64,000 nucleotides of DNA, from NCBI RefSeq assembly GCF_964355755.1, contig NC_092675.1:4808312-4872311 (forward strand), given 5' to 3'. The position numbers and the translations under genes were made by a program. The notes under the pieces are model-generated. The model was not told the DNA's origin, did no database searches, and worked only from the letters and a program-made list of their open reading frames with translations. Shown here one piece after another: positions 1 to 12,239 of the stretch. The DNA is from Antedon mediterranea (Eukaryota > Echinodermata > Crinoidea > Comatulida > Antedonidae). How positions within the stretch are numbered: the first letter of the stretch is position 1; each line of letters starts with the position of its first letter.

Positions 1-2325
1 ATTGATTTTGGTGAAGGCTATCTCACCACTAATCAACCATCCTTCGATGCAGTCGTCCATGCGTGGTTGATAGGCGTTGTAAAGTTGTTCATAGGATGCA
101 AGTGAACCTAAGTTAATGGTACACGTACTGGATGCTACTTCGTAAGCAGCATTAGTTGAACTTGAATAAATACCATCTGAAAAGAAAAAGTCTAGGATTG
201 ATAGATAAACTGCACTTATAATTTGCATTCCGAAATATTGAATAGTATGACAGATCATTATAAGCAATATCTTTTGAAAAAAAATACTACTTAATTCACA
301 GTTTTTAGAAAAATAATATCAAATCTAAAGGTCAGAATACATGTGTAATGTCCAGTTTTATCCATAGTAGTTTGTTCGTAAGTACAAGGATGGGGGCTTA
401 AATATAGTGTATTTGTGTGCGATTCTCTTGAATAAATATTTGTTTCGATTTCTTAGTCGAACAGTTAAGATTATTTATTGCAATTATATACGATATTTGA
501 TAACGGCTAATGACAATCATTCGATACAGAGTTTCCTTAAAGCGAAACATACCATCCCAAAATAACGCTTATTTATTTTTACATATTGCTCTAAAATAAT
601 TTATGGGAACTTAGTGTAACCAGCAGATGACATCATAGGATGTTGTTATTTTGCTGTAGTTGGTGTTGTCTTTGTTGGAATCATGTTAACAATTAAAATT
701 GAAAACAAATAATAAAGTCTAGCTCTTTTTGTATATGGAAACTGGAACTATAAATAAAGTGACATGGATATTTTTGAAACAGAAACGCATACAACCTTAT
801 AATTCGAATCCAACATAATAGTTTTTTTTGTACCGATATTAGAAATAGCACAAAAAGTTTCGAAACTGTTCTAAGAGTTCTTGGTTTGATTTATAAACAG
901 TTTTCATTTCATTTCATTATATTCGGTCTATTTTAGTATATACATTTGTAATAAATTACCATTCCTAACACAGTATCATAGTGTCTACATGAACATTCTA
1001 GAATAAGATGTTTTGATTTAAGAAACCATGTATAATTAATAAGAACAATCAGGAACATTCCAGAAGTGCTATTAATAGAAACTGTAATCCCACAGAATAA
1101 GAAGTATAAAGAACGATCTAGAAGGATAGGAACGTCTTGTATATAAAGGGATGTAAAACTATATTGTAAGGTTGTTGGATATTTGATTGTAAAAGTTATT
1201 GTGAAGCTGTTGTTTAAAGTGCTTACTGGATTGTTGAAAGTTGAAGTTGATTGAAATTAAAGCTTTGTTTTTTTAGTAGTTATTTTACAACTTTGTGGAT
1301 TTTGTGTGTAGGCCCTATACTTTTATGTCACAAGGGAGTTCCTAAAGTATTTTCAACCGCTCGGAAACATACGTAAAGGGAGTTCGTGACAACATTAAAA
1401 AAAAACTGAAATTAGGGAGACCAGGGTCAACCTAAGTGAACTTCATCACTGTAGTTGAGCCGGTTGACTCAACCCCAAAGTCAGTTTACACATAAAAGAC
1501 ACAAAATACATCAAAATTGTTAATCAAATTAGATCTAAGCATTTGGCTTAATGTTTTCGTTATTTATTTACTGTTATATTCTTTGTTAACAAAATTTCAT
1601 TTCGGAGAAATATGTTGTATAAACGAAAAATGTATAAACGAAGATACGAATACATACAGATATTTGTATATTATATTTTTTTAATAACCATATTGATTTA
1701 TAAAAGTAAGTTTAGGTAAGCCAGTAAACCTTATTTGTGGAAATAATTATAGTTGTTGATAAAGTTAAGAACATTGAAAGCGCTATATATATTATTTACA
1801 AACACTTTACTATAATATCCCTGTAACCTTTTATGGAAAAACAATTATATACTTACGAGTCTTAAAGCTTTCATCCAATACCTATACACAAAAAATAATA
1901 ATGCCGCATTAAAATAGATCTTTATACTGTTGACTGTCTAAATTTCTAGCGGCTCATTAATTTTATATTTAATTTTGATCATGATATCTGGGTCAGGAAT
2001 AAGTAATAGACGTTTAAAAAATTAATACGATACCTTCTCTATATATTCAAACGGTTCTTGTTGAAAATCGTCTGTAGGCCTAGATGCTTCGTCTTTTACA
2101 TTTTTGTTGAGTTGACACAAACGATCCTGCTTACTGTAGTTAACAGACCAACAGTAAACTTTCCTTGAACAAGCCAACAAACATCCAGCACGATCGATGT
2201 TAATTAAGAAGCTGGTAACTCCAGCCCAGAAGAGAACGTTGTGAAATCACTGTATATAATTGAGAACTCGCAAAAGTAGATTCACCGCAGAGTAGAACCG
2301 AAAAAAAGAGCACGGTGAAATACAT
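1..2325 (-). pseudogene. PAN + Link-domain secreted protein gene, copy A (cut by window edge, frameshifted)
   Basis: Three exons can be placed by comparison with copies B-D. The first (2034-2325) starts at the ATG at 2323-2325 and codes a hydrophobic signal peptide and a PAN/apple-like domain. The micro-exon is 1857-1881 (25 nt, TAG acceptor, GTAAGT donor). The start of the Link exon is 1-176, with its acceptor at 177-178; it holds the first half of Link domain 1 including the CIEGWL motif, and the rest lies outside the window. The first exon carries a tandem TTAA duplication near 2201-2208 that the other copies lack. It shifts the frame and gives a stop immediately after the LLN codons, before the PAN cysteines. 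The same exon has a TAGGCC insertion at 2075-2082, which is in frame. The Link part is still open, so decay may be recent, or the 4-bp change could be a sequencing error. The call as a gene copy is firm; calling it a pseudogene rests on one small indel. Confidence 0.75.
177..1856. other. Intron 2 of copy A
   Basis: AT-rich sequence between the micro-exon and the Link exon of copy A. I see no gene or clear repeat here. It is longer than the matching intron in copies B-D, so it probably holds an unrecognised insertion. Confidence 0.5.
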
Positions 2326-3327
2326 GTTGATCTTCGACTCTCCCGTATACTCAAATGATTCCCAATACAGTACTTTAATAAATGTATACATTATATAGAG
2401 GTATATAGTAAACATTGATCTTCGTTATTGAGATATAAATGCTCAATGTACTTAACTAATTACTTATTTAATGATAGTATGATTAAACAACCATAAGATA
2501 GTATTACATTGTACATTTTCCATTTCTTTAATAAAACATTAATAAGTTTTATTAACAAATTGTTATTTTTATTTCATAAGTTAAATAGATATGTTAAATG
2601 TATTTATTTTATGATTATTTTTACACAACAAAAAGATAATAACAATACAAGTTTACATTATTTATTTCTTTATTACAACAAACCATCAAATATTGACGAA
2701 ATGTAGGCGTAATAACGTAGACCATTTAACTAATTACTAATACACTTAACATTATACGTTTTAGTTAACTTCAATAAAATTATGATAAATTACTGTCTTG
2801 AGAATGATCAATATATGTATAGATAAAAGCTTTTATTATATATAAGTAAAATTACTTTTTTTTTGTTTGTATATAATTAAAAACAATAATAATAGTTTAC
2901 ATTTCTAATTTCGTTATATCTTAAGTTAGTCTAACAAAACTAATGACAACTATAGTAAAGAAGAATGTTCAGCTTATACTAATATTACGGAGTTAAGTTA
3001 TGTCTGCTGAAAGTTTCCGCCCCCGATTACAGGTTTAAAAACCAATTTACTTCTGTTGCGTTACCATTATTGCTGATAAAAACATCACACTATGCCTTAC
3101 TAAATTGGAGGAGCAACACATGAATTCAAATACTTCATGATAGAGAAAATAACTATGGATATACACTCATATCTCTACAGCTAGTTGAATAATATAATAA
3201 TTAGCCTATTTGAACTATTTACGAAAATTAATGGAACAGATAAGACCTTTCATTTCAAGTTCCAATTTTCAGTTTCTGAAGAAAACAAAATCTCACACTA
3301 ACCGATAACCAGATGCTAACCTTGAAG
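2326..3327. other. AT-rich intergenic DNA upstream of copy A
   Basis: No coding signal. Short open frames here are low-complexity, rich in Phe, Ile, Asn and Tyr, as expected by chance in AT-rich DNA. The copy A promoter presumably lies in the first few hundred bases, but no motif could be assigned. Confidence 0.4.
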
Positions 3328-3571
3328 TGGAGTTGTGGCTTGGTGGTTATGATGCTTGGCTACCACTCCAAGGGTCCTGGGTTCAAGTCCCGTCACATGT
3401 CAGGATTTTTTCTAAGGACCAAATTCTCCACTCCCAAAGACTTGTAATAAGACTTTTTTTATGTAGAGCATCTTGTGTATATGTTTGTCTTGTGAACCTC
3501 TGAGGGTCCCTAATGATCAGCAATAGCTGGATGGATCACCCTCATTAAATATGGTTTAAAAAAAAAAAAAA
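3328..3571 (+). mobile_element. tRNA-derived SINE, family 1, copy 1
   Basis: Starts with a tRNA-like head: a box A-like TGGCTTGGTGG and a box B GGTTCAAGTCC (about 3379-3389). A tRNA-unrelated body of about 170 nt and an A-rich tail follow. A second copy, nearly identical, is at 51078-51352, which confirms a dispersed element. Non-autonomous, transcribed by RNA polymerase III. Confidence 0.85.
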
Positions 3572-4017
3572 TAACCTAATTTTGTCTTTATATGTTAATA
3601 ATGAATATCTACCAAAAGGTCTCACAACGCTTACAAAATCAAAAAGGGGATTCAAACTGTTTCAACGTAGACGAATTACGTATACAGTAAGTGCTCTACG
3701 TAATAATATGTATAACGTTGAATTATTTCTAAATAATGTAAAGATGAAATAAAAATGATACATATGACATGATGTCCACATTTGAAATCAATTGCAAGTG
3801 TATCAAAATAATCTATCATAATACTAAACATATTTCTGACAAATGTTGATTAATTATGATTAAACACACCAACATTTTAGCGAATTAACAACATAAATTA
3901 CTAATACCATGCATTCTTTGCTTTTCACTGTTTAAATCATTATCATTCAATTCACAAAATTTCGTTTCATCTCATTAATTAGGCCTACTAATGGATTTAA
4001 AATGCGTAATCTCATTT

Positions 4018-6994
4018 TTAAAGATTAGTGAGATCTTGAATGTAGCAAAAACCATCATATGTCGAATCAAAACTTTTAAATCCCCAACTAATAATTCCAA
4101 GACCATTTCCGCAATTACCTCTAGCATACGTTATAGGGTAAATAACCTCTCCACTTTCGACCCAGCCCGCGTTACAGCAATCAAAACCAGCTATTTGTGC
4201 CGCTTGTAGTTGCGCTCGTGTTGCTAGTGCTCCTCCAGTGTATGCAGAGCATCTATTCTTTGCATTATTGTACGTTAGCTGGTATCTTTCAGTTCCGCGT
4301 AAGGCCACCACACGATGAGAGGGAAATGGATCTGGAAACGTAATAGTTTGGTTTGGTAAAGGTATATAACACATGGCGAAATACCTTTTTGATTGGGCGT
4401 ATAACTTAATGTGACCACCTGTTGGATGAAGCCAAAATTCCGATGGAATATTGCCTGTGCAAGAGTTCCCTCCCAATCCCTTCAAATACCATCCCTTTGT
4501 ACAAAGATCAACACCTAGTGAGTATGATGCATTATACACCTCAAAAGGAGTCGCCAGTCGACCACCAAAGAGGGTACTGCATCTTGCCTCTGAATCATTG
4601 GCGTTCAGTTTATCTGAATTTAAACCGGTCAGCCTTATAATTCGCTGGGTTTTTGGAATATAATCAAATAAACCTAATCGTTGATTATATTCCCTGTAAC
4701 AATAATAGCCACTTTGATATGCCTTGTCTGGGAACACATTACTTCGTTGATCTGGTAAATTCAATGTGCATTTGTCTCCGCCGTTTTCGGTGAAGGCTAT
4801 CTCACCACTAATCAGCCATCCTTCGATGCAGTTTTCCATGCGTGGTTGATAGGCGTTGTAAAGTTGCTCATACGATGCAAGCGAACCTAAGTTATTGGTA
4901 CACCTACTGGAGGCTAGGTCGTAAGCCGTATTTGTGTTAGTTGGAATAAAATGTATACCATCTAAAAAAGAAGATCTTGGTTTGTATACATCATCACACA
5001 TTTGAAGATTATCTAAGATTATAGTAATATTCACGTTTGTTGTGCTAAAGTATATGTTTAAAATTATTGGTATGTAACTATAGGCCTAAAACATGATATT
5101 CAGTTATTATGACTGGAGTTGGCACGTTATATACACATTAATATTCCAGACACTTAATGAAATAAGTAAGTAAAATAAATATATTGGAAGATGAAGAAAA
5201 CTACGATGACCTGTAAGTGTCACTACAACTTTAAAAAATATCACGGCAATTTACAAAAAAGCGGCAATTAAAAAAAAAGCCACGGCAATAAAAAAAACAA
5301 ACCCCACGGAAATTTAACAAAAATACCACGGCAAATGGTAATTCACTTCTGCCGTGGCATTATGTAATTTGCTGTGGTGTTTTATTTTTAATTTGCCGTG
5401 ACGTTTTATTTCAAAATTGCCATGGGATTTTTTTTAATTGCTGTAGCTTTAAAAAAGAATTGTGGTGGTTTTTTTGCTGTAGTTTTCCGTTATATTTTTT
5501 AATAGTTGCTGTGACACTTACAGGCCACCGTAGAAAACAACCCAGGCCATAAGATTTTTCAATGGAAGAAAAATAAAAACGAATTATGTCTGTTATTAAG
5601 TTTTTAATTTCTCATTATTGGCAGAAATATTTGTTGCTAAATATATTGATTAATTCAAATATGTAGGCCTATCATACATTAATTATTCAGGGACTAGTTT
5701 GTTCTAAAATGTCTGTAGCCTGGTAATTAAGTTTATCAAACAGAAATTATTATACTCACGATTCTTAAAACTTTCGTCCAATATCTAAAATAAAGCATTA
5801 AAAACAACTTTATACACTGAATTAATGGCATAAAACATTTTTTAAAGTAAAGACTAATTTTATCCAATATAATGGAATTATTAGCTGCTTAAAAAAAACA
5901 CGTCAAATTTTAACTGAACATACTAGATGCGTTGAGGAGCCTTTTATTCCCTTTGCATTCAAAATAATTTTCTCTGAGAAGAGAGGTTGTAGAAATGTAT
6001 ATGATGCTCTGTTAACTTGACCAATGTTAATTTTAAATCAAGATCGATGTGGTGTTCAACATTAAATATTGACTGTTCGCTTGATTTCTGGAAAACTACA
6101 TCGTATGTCAACTTTAAATGTACCACTGATACAAGGTGGTTCCAATATAGGTTGGTAAATAGAACTCTGAGTACAAACACTTTTTTGTACATGATTGGTC
6201 GTTCAGACCATGGAACTATAATAGTGCCATGTTCAGACTATGAGGTTTGTGATTTCAGCCATAAAGAAAAAGAAACACCGATACACTTGTTTTGTGAATG
6301 TAACATTATTTGTACCTTTTGGGTGAATTTGAAAATATGGATTCATTTTTGGATTTCAGAACATTTTTATTTTATTTTAATTTTTATTAAATTTTATATA
6401 TACAAAGGAAACATGTGTAATAGGAACCCAAATGTAACTGAGTTGCAAAGGGAACTTAAAGCATATAATAAAGGAGCTTGGAACAATTTGCCATTTTTTT
6501 TGGGAAACCAAGAAGAATTTTATAGAAAGTGGTCTGGACTAAGTAATTTGTTTTAATATGTTTTCTCCTCAAGTATTTAATGGATGTTGTGTAATGTAAT
6601 TGTTAAAAATATGTATCAAAAGAAAACATTGAATAAAGTCTCTGAAAAGGAAAAAAAAAGAAGAAATAATAAAAGTAATACGAAAAGTTATTAACTGCGG
6701 TAGGCCTACCTTTTCAATATATTCAAACAGAACTTCTTGTTGAAAATCTTCTGTAGATGCTTCGCCTTGTACATTTTTATTGATTTGACACAAACGATCC
6801 TGCTTACTGTAGTTAACAGACCAACAGTAAACTTTCCTGGAACAAGCCAAGAGACATCCAGCACGATCGATATTAAGAATCTGGTAACTCCAGCCCAGAA
6901 GAGAGCGTTGTGAAACCACTGTATATAGATGAGAACTTGCCAAAGCAGCCTCAATACAGAGAAAAACGGGGGGAAATAGCACGATAAAATACAT
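4018..6994 (-). CDS. Secreted PAN + triple Link-domain protein, copy B
   Basis: Exons: 6710-6994 (ATG at 6992-6994, signal peptide and PAN), 5760-5784 (25-nt micro-exon), 4018-4961 (three Link domains and stop). Phases join correctly (0, then 1) and the product is about 417 residues. The N-terminus is a hydrophobic leader ending near ALASS. The PAN-like domain has the CLLAC...YC...LC cysteine pattern. The three Link modules each keep four cysteines; the clearest is the third, with GGALATRAQLQAA, CCNAGW, a YPI motif, CGN and DGFCY. Link domains bind hyaluronan or other glycosaminoglycans, and PAN domains bind proteins or carbohydrates, so an extracellular glycan-binding role is likely but inferred. 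The C-terminal tail (IQDLTNL) differs from copies C and D. The donor of exon 1 overlaps a TAGGCCTA octamer at 6701-6708. A LINE fragment sits in intron 1. The upstream in-frame ATG at 5034 is intronic and was not used, because the acceptor at 4962-4963 matches all other copies. Confidence 0.85.
5201..5533. mobile_element. Foldback MITE with repeated CCACGGCAA words
   Basis: The two ends are inverted repeats (CTACGATGACCTGTAAGTG at the left; CTACGGTGGCCTGTAAGTG in reverse complement at the right). The whole element folds on a centre near 5365. Each arm holds several CACGGCAA-like words spaced by A-rich runs, so the element is a long imperfect hairpin built of short tandem units. AAAA flanks both ends and may be a target duplication. 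It lies in intron 2 of copy B. Confidence 0.75.
5940..6658 (+). mobile_element. 5'-truncated Tx1/L1-like LINE 3' end
   Basis: An open frame at 6017-6556 matches the C-terminal region of Tx1/L1-type reverse transcriptases: a W-F-Q-Y-R-L motif, then a zinc-knuckle-like C...C...H-LFCEC stretch followed by FW, then an NPNVTELQRELKAYNKGAW-type tail near the end. A GAATAAA signal and an A-rich tail close the element at about 6658. It is antisense to copy B and lies in intron 1, about 50 bp from its first exon. No full-length open frame, so it is dead. Confidence 0.65.
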
Positions 6995-7601
6995 AATGTT
7001 TATTCTCCTTCTGAAATAAGGTTAATTTGGCGCAGTGTTTGGTTTAAAAAATGTGTATATTTGATATAATCAAAATGAATCTGCAGTAAAATCACCATTA
7101 TTGATAATAGTCTAAACTTTAATGATTCCACTAGCCAATATTTTTAATAACGATATAATGAATCCTATCAGGTATAGCGTGTTGCTGATTTCTTCCAGGT
7201 TTGTATTATTTACGCTAAAGTTGTTATTGTAATGTAAATTAAACTTAATAATATTTTGTTTGTTCATAATTTTCAGATATAATGACCTTTAAAAAATTAG
7301 AAAAGCTAGTCATCCATATTAAATTCACGGATTATAAAACAAACACAATAATAATATAATAATTAAAGAAATACTGTATAATTGGTTATTTTTCAGAAGG
7401 TTACGAATGAAACCCAAATACATCAATATTGTTGTTGCTACTTCAGAGCCTGCACTATTAGCACATGATGTTGCTTCAGGTAGATTGGATGGCCGCCGTC
7501 ATAGTAACTAAACATTAAACGTGCAGTTCGATCCACGCTTTTGTAATTAGATTGTTGTAGCAACCCACGGATCTAATAACCAATCACTCATGTGACTATT
7601 A
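6995..7601. other. 5' flank of copy B
   Basis: Non-coding. About 7470-7560 contains a block beginning near GATGTTGCTTCAGGTAGATT that recurs upstream of other copies (see findings). The promoter of copy B should be in this segment; no TATA box could be assigned with confidence. Confidence 0.4.
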
Positions 7602-7952
7602 AAGATGTATTGTCCCCCTGGAAAAATAATGTTTAACACAATTTTGGTTAAATATGCCAATTTAATGTAACATAATAGTTATCCACTTTGACCAAAAATT
7701 GGATCGAAGAAAAAATGCATTTACCTGAAATTAAAATGTAATTTAAAGCAAAAAATGGTAAAATTGGCTGCCAGCCAATGTGTTTTTGGTTGAATTTAAC
7801 CATTTATTTTGTCATTTTATAAGTGAAAACATTATTTTTTTACATTTTTTTTTCTACGGAAATGATTAACTTTATTAAAACTACAAAATAACATATTTAA
7901 AGTCTGATTTAATTAATCTTCATTTTTCATGTTTTTGGGGACAATACATCTT
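7602..7952. mobile_element. MITE family 1 (AAGATGTATTGTCCCC ends), copy 1
   Basis: 351-bp element with inverted ends AAGATGTATTGTCCCC / GGGGACAATACATCTT flanked by TA on both sides. The duplicated block has an empty site at about 22975-22993 with a single TA, which shows the insertion and its TA target duplication directly. No coding capacity. Confidence 0.88.
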
Positions 7953-8720
7953 TATTGTAAGACTAAACCAAATAAACCATTTCTTGCTTGCCAAAAAAAA
8001 AAAAAAAAAAATGATTGAGATAAGCTGTATTATTTTAACAAACCATATTGTATAATTCCTTTCAAACGTATTGTCATGTTTATATTAAAATAATGCTAAT
8101 AATAATTATAGACCTTCAATTTAACTATGGTAATCTTTTCCTATACAAAAAGTAATTAAAGAATAGAAAGAACAGTTTTCAAAAACATGCACAACAAATG
8201 TAGTAGAAATAGTACAGAATAATATGTATAATTACTGTATTTATATGAAATAATAAACAAATATTAGTCATCACCCAATTCTGCAACTAACATTTATAGA
8301 AATACCATAAATAGGCCTATTTGTATATCTAGATTTAGTCAGTTAAGATGTATCTATTTGACAATTGTAATATTCGGTTGGTAACATATACAAATAATGA
8401 ATGTTTATCAGTGCAACGGTACAAATATTTTCATGAGGTGAAAGATGGCCTGTACATGAATACTAATAATACTAAATATGTGTAATTTTATACATGATTG
8501 GTAAACTAAAGAATTAACTATATAAAATACATAAGAACAACCCTTTTATATAAGTATAGTAGGCTATGTTCGTACATTCACAAAGAGGGAATTTGTTCTG
8601 ACATGCCAAAATGTTAAGTGTGACGGGACTAATATAGAAAATGGCAATTGTTGTTACAAAACATTTTGCCACTAAACATCAGTAGAGCTTCGGCCTTGAT
8701 TTGTTCGAAGTTTCCACTTG
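7953..8720. other. Intergenic DNA between copies B and C
   Basis: AT-rich and non-coding. It aligns with 22990-23750, one clear difference being a TAGGCCTA at 8312-8319 where the partner has a single TA. A poly-A run is at about 7994-8011. This is the 3' flank of copy C. Confidence 0.5.
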
Positions 8721-10402
8721 CTACAATAATATGTAGCAATAACCATCGTATGTACTATCAAGACTCTTGAATCCCCAACTATTAATTCCATTATTCCCGC
8801 AACCTGGTCTAGCATGCGTTATAGGGTAAATAACCTCTCTACTTTCGACCCAGCCCGCGTTACAGCAATCATAACCAGCTATTTGTGCCGCTTGTAGTTG
8901 TGCTCGTGTTGCTAGTGCTCCTCCAGTGTAAGCAGAGCATCTATCCTTTGCATCCTGGTACGTAAGTTGGTATCTTTCAGTTCCACGCACATTCATCACT
9001 CGATGTGAGGGAAATGGATCTGGAAACGTGATGTTCTGGTTTGGTAAAGGAATATAACACATGGCGAAATATTCTATTGATGTGTCGTATAGCTTAATGT
9101 AGTTACCAGTTGGATAAAGCCAAAAATCCGATGGAATATTACCTGTGCAAGAATTTCCTCTCAATTCATTCAAATACCATCCATTTGTACAAAGATCAAC
9201 ACCTAGTGAGTATGATGCGCTATACACCTCAAAAGGAGTCGCCAGCCGACCACCAAAGAGGGTACTGCATCTAGTTTCAGCTTCATTAGCGTTCAGTTTA
9301 TCCAAATTTAAACCTGTTAGCCTTATAATTCGTTGAATTGTCGGAATATAATCAAACAAACCTAATGGTTGATTATATCCTCTGTAACAATAATAGCCAC
9401 TTTCATATGTTTTGTCTGGAAAAACATTACTTCGTTGATCTGGAGAATTCAATGTGCATTTGTCTCCGTTGATTTCGGTGAAGGCTATCTCACCACTAAT
9501 CAGCCATCCTTCGATGCAGTTGTCCATACGTGGTTGATATGCGTTGTAAAGTTGTTCATACGATGCGAGCGAACCTAAGTTAATGGTACATGTACTGGAT
9601 GCTACATCGTAAGTAGCATTAGTTGAACTAGAATAAATACCATCTGAAAAATACGAAAGAACCGCTCATCAACAAATATCTCATTGATGAGAGTTATGTA
9701 TTGTGTTTATTCTATAAAAATGATTTTGTGTCTTCTGTGTCGTAACACAGTTATATGGCTACCACAGTATTGCTTTTTAAAATACAAAAGTATTTAGAAA
9801 CAGCACATTATGGATGTAATTTTTTAAATTAGAGATTATTTTAAATATCTAGGCATTATTCTACAGAAATCATTAGGTCTATACTCACGATTCTTTAAAC
9901 TTTTATCCAATACCTATATAAGAGATAATACCACAATTAAAAGACATATTTTACACAATGACATTGAATATTATAATTGTAAAGTTATAATATTAACTAC
10001 CGTATGCCCGCATGTACCTACTTATACTTTGACGTAAAGAATGAAAAAATATATAATAGGCCCTATAGGGTCTTAGGGTTTAAAATGCAAAAGGAAAAGT
10101 CGAATAAGTACCTTCTCTATGTATACAAATGAAAGTTCTTGTTGAAAATCTTCTGTAGATGCTCTGTCTTGTACATTTTTGTTGAGTTGACACAAACGAT
10201 CCTGCTTACTGTAGTTAACAGACCAACAGTAAACTTTCCTGGAACAAGCCAACAAACATCCAGCACGATCGATGTTAAAAAGCTGGTAACTCCAGCCCAG
10301 AAGAAACCGTTGTGAAATAACTGTATATAGGCCTAATTGAGAACTTGTAAAAGCAGTCTCACTACAGAGTACGATTAAACAAAAGAATACGGGGAAATAC
10401 AT
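8721..10402 (-). CDS. Secreted PAN + triple Link-domain protein, copy C
   Basis: Exons: 10112-10402 (signal peptide and PAN), 9889-9913 (25-nt micro-exon), 8721-9643 (three Link domains). Phases are consistent and the product is about 412 residues. The first exon is six bases longer than expected because a TAGGCC unit at 10328-10335 adds Gly-Leu just after the mature N-terminal SSQL. Link 1 has CIEGWLISGEIAF, Link 2 has GGRLATPFEV and CTNGW, and Link 3 has GGALATRAQLQAAQIAGYD followed by CCNAGW, then YPI and CGN; each has the four expected cysteines. The protein ends CYILL. It is closest to copy D: introns and both flanks align. It lies 1.7 kb downstream of copy B in the same orientation. The 5' flank beyond 10403 is nearly the same as that of D, so the two probably share promoter sequence. 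Function is inferred from the domains only. Confidence 0.87.
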
Positions 10403-10526
10403 AATATTGACCTGTCCTTAATTATCCTATTTTGTCAAATAATGTACTTTTGCTTACTGCTTTAAAAAAGAAGAGTATGTCTGCGACAATCAAAATTAAA
10501 ATCGATTTCTACATTTAGTATGCATT

Positions 10527-11240
10527 GGTATGGTTAATCGTTATGTTTGTACAAAATCAATATTGTAAATTTTGGTAATAAAGATATACATTGATGATTG
10601 ATGTATAATTGGAACACCTGTTTGTATTTACATTGTACCGTTCTTTGTTGAAATCATTGTTGAACTGTAATTTAATATTTTAATTTGAAATAGACCTAAA
10701 TCGAATAAACCTTCAACAGTTTTTCTTTCTTTCTAAATCTAATACAGAAATTGTGGATTCGGATTGCCTATTCACACATTTCTACTAACTTCTGAGACTG
10801 CACTAATAAGTAAATGATGTTGCTTCAGGTAGATTGGATGGCCGCCGTCATAGTAACTATACAACACTAAACGTGCAGTTGGATCTGGTATAGTAAATCG
10901 GTATGTTTGTACAAAATCAATATTGTAAATTGTGGTAATAAAGATATACATTGATGATTGATGTATAATTGCAACACCTGTTTGTATTTACATTGTACCG
11001 TTCTTTGTTGAAATGATTGTTGAACTGTAATTTAATATTTTAATTTGAAAAAGACCTAAATCGAATAAACCTTCAACAGTTTTTCTTTCTTTCTAAATCT
11101 AATACAGAAATTGTGGATTCGGATTGCCTGTTCAAACATTTCTACTAACTTCTGAGGCTGCACTAATAATGATTTTGCTTCAGGTAGATTGGATATTCGC
11201 CGTCATAGTAACTAAACAACGCTAAACGTGCAGTTGGATC
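10527..11240. repeat. Two tandem copies of a 360-bp unit in the 5' flank of copy C
   Basis: Unit 1 is 10527-10886 and unit 2 starts at 10887. Offsets stay at exactly 360 for most of the length, and identity is high. Each ends with the conserved upstream block (GATGTTGCTTCAGG, or a shortened form, through to GTGCAGTTGGATC). The region upstream of copy D (about 25540-25790) has one unit only. Confidence 0.85.
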
Positions 11241-11473
11241 CACGCTTTTGTAATTAGATTGTTGTAGTAATCCACATATTGGTATCGCGTTTGTCAGTAC
11301 AAAAGATTATAGCGAAGTTATTTTCAATCTCAATGTTCAATTTATTTTTAGAAGTGGCAATGTTTAGTCCGTGTCCATGCTGCATTGAACCGCCTACTCA
11401 AACGATCCTGTTTTTAGGTAGTAATCGAAACACTGAATTAGTACACTTGTGACTAGCAATTATTGTACTGGTT

Positions 11474-11785
11474 TCCCCCAAAAACATGAAAAAAATGAAG
11501 ATTAATTAAATCAGACTTTGAATAGGTTTGTAGTTTTAATAAAGTTAATCACTTCCGTAGGAAAAAAGAAAAAAAATAATGTTTTCACTTATAAAATAAC
11601 ATAATAAATGGTTAAATTCAAAACCAAAAATCCATTGGTTGGCAGCCAATTTGACCATTGTTTGCTTAAAATTACAGTTTTTTTCCATCCAATTTTTTTG
11701 TCAAAGTGGATAACTATTATGTGAAATTAAAATGGCATATTAAAAAAAATGTTTTAAATTATTATTCATGGGGACAACACATCTT
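11474..11785. mobile_element. MITE family 1, copy 2 (left end deleted)
   Basis: Matches copies at 7602 and 26301 internally and at the right end (GGGGACAACACATCTT). The left terminal repeat has been lost: compare the sequence just upstream of the 26301 copy, which is missing here. Together with 26301-26587 it marks the same insertion in both blocks, older than the duplication. Confidence 0.75.
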
Positions 11786-12199
11786 TAACCATGAAACACG
11801 ATTTCTTTAATAATCCTCGCTGCAGGTGTAGTTTATTATTGTTTCTTTTGTTTTCAACACTAATCGATTTCACGTTCAATGTTATCGCATGAAAGTAACA
11901 CTATCATTAACTTAAATTATTTTCACGAAAACACATTTATATAGAAGCATACGCTATACTCTCTGAAATTATTATATTACTTGGCATAATGCCACGTTAT
12001 CATCCTGTTTTAATACCTATATACCAACAAATCATCTCTATTTATGAAAATTGATATATTGGTGACGTTACAAAAATATATTAAATCTCGAGTGATCTGT
12101 ATGTTCAATATTGGCCAAAATAGTTAAATACCGAATCACTGTCACAAAACTAGGGTTCATTATGACTAAAAAAATGTTGTGTTGCATCGCACATCGACT

Positions 12200-12234
12200 A
12201 TCAATTCAATTCAATTCAATTCAATTCAATTCAA
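12200..12234. repeat. (ATTCA)n microsatellite
   Basis: About seven tandem ATTCA units directly before the LINE fragment, possibly where the 5'-truncated element integrated. Confidence 0.9.
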
Positions 12235-12239
12235 CGTAA

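Larger units (their letters stand above)
3900..12140. repeat. Segmental duplication, block 1 (copies B and C with flanks)
   Basis: This block aligns by eye with 22120-26975 in the same order: Link exon 3' end, intergenic region, second gene, its 5' flank and the sequence ending near a shared GGTGACGTTACAAAA word (about 12061 and 26928). Block 1 has extra DNA: most of gene B, a MITE at 7602-7952, a foldback at 5201-5533 and a LINE fragment at about 5940-6658. Confidence 0.8.

Noticed and set aside
4962-5034. In-frame upstream extension of the copy B Link exon (MNITIILDNLQM)
   Set aside because: Paralogs show an acceptor at 4962-4963 and a micro-exon upstream; the extension is intron sequence.
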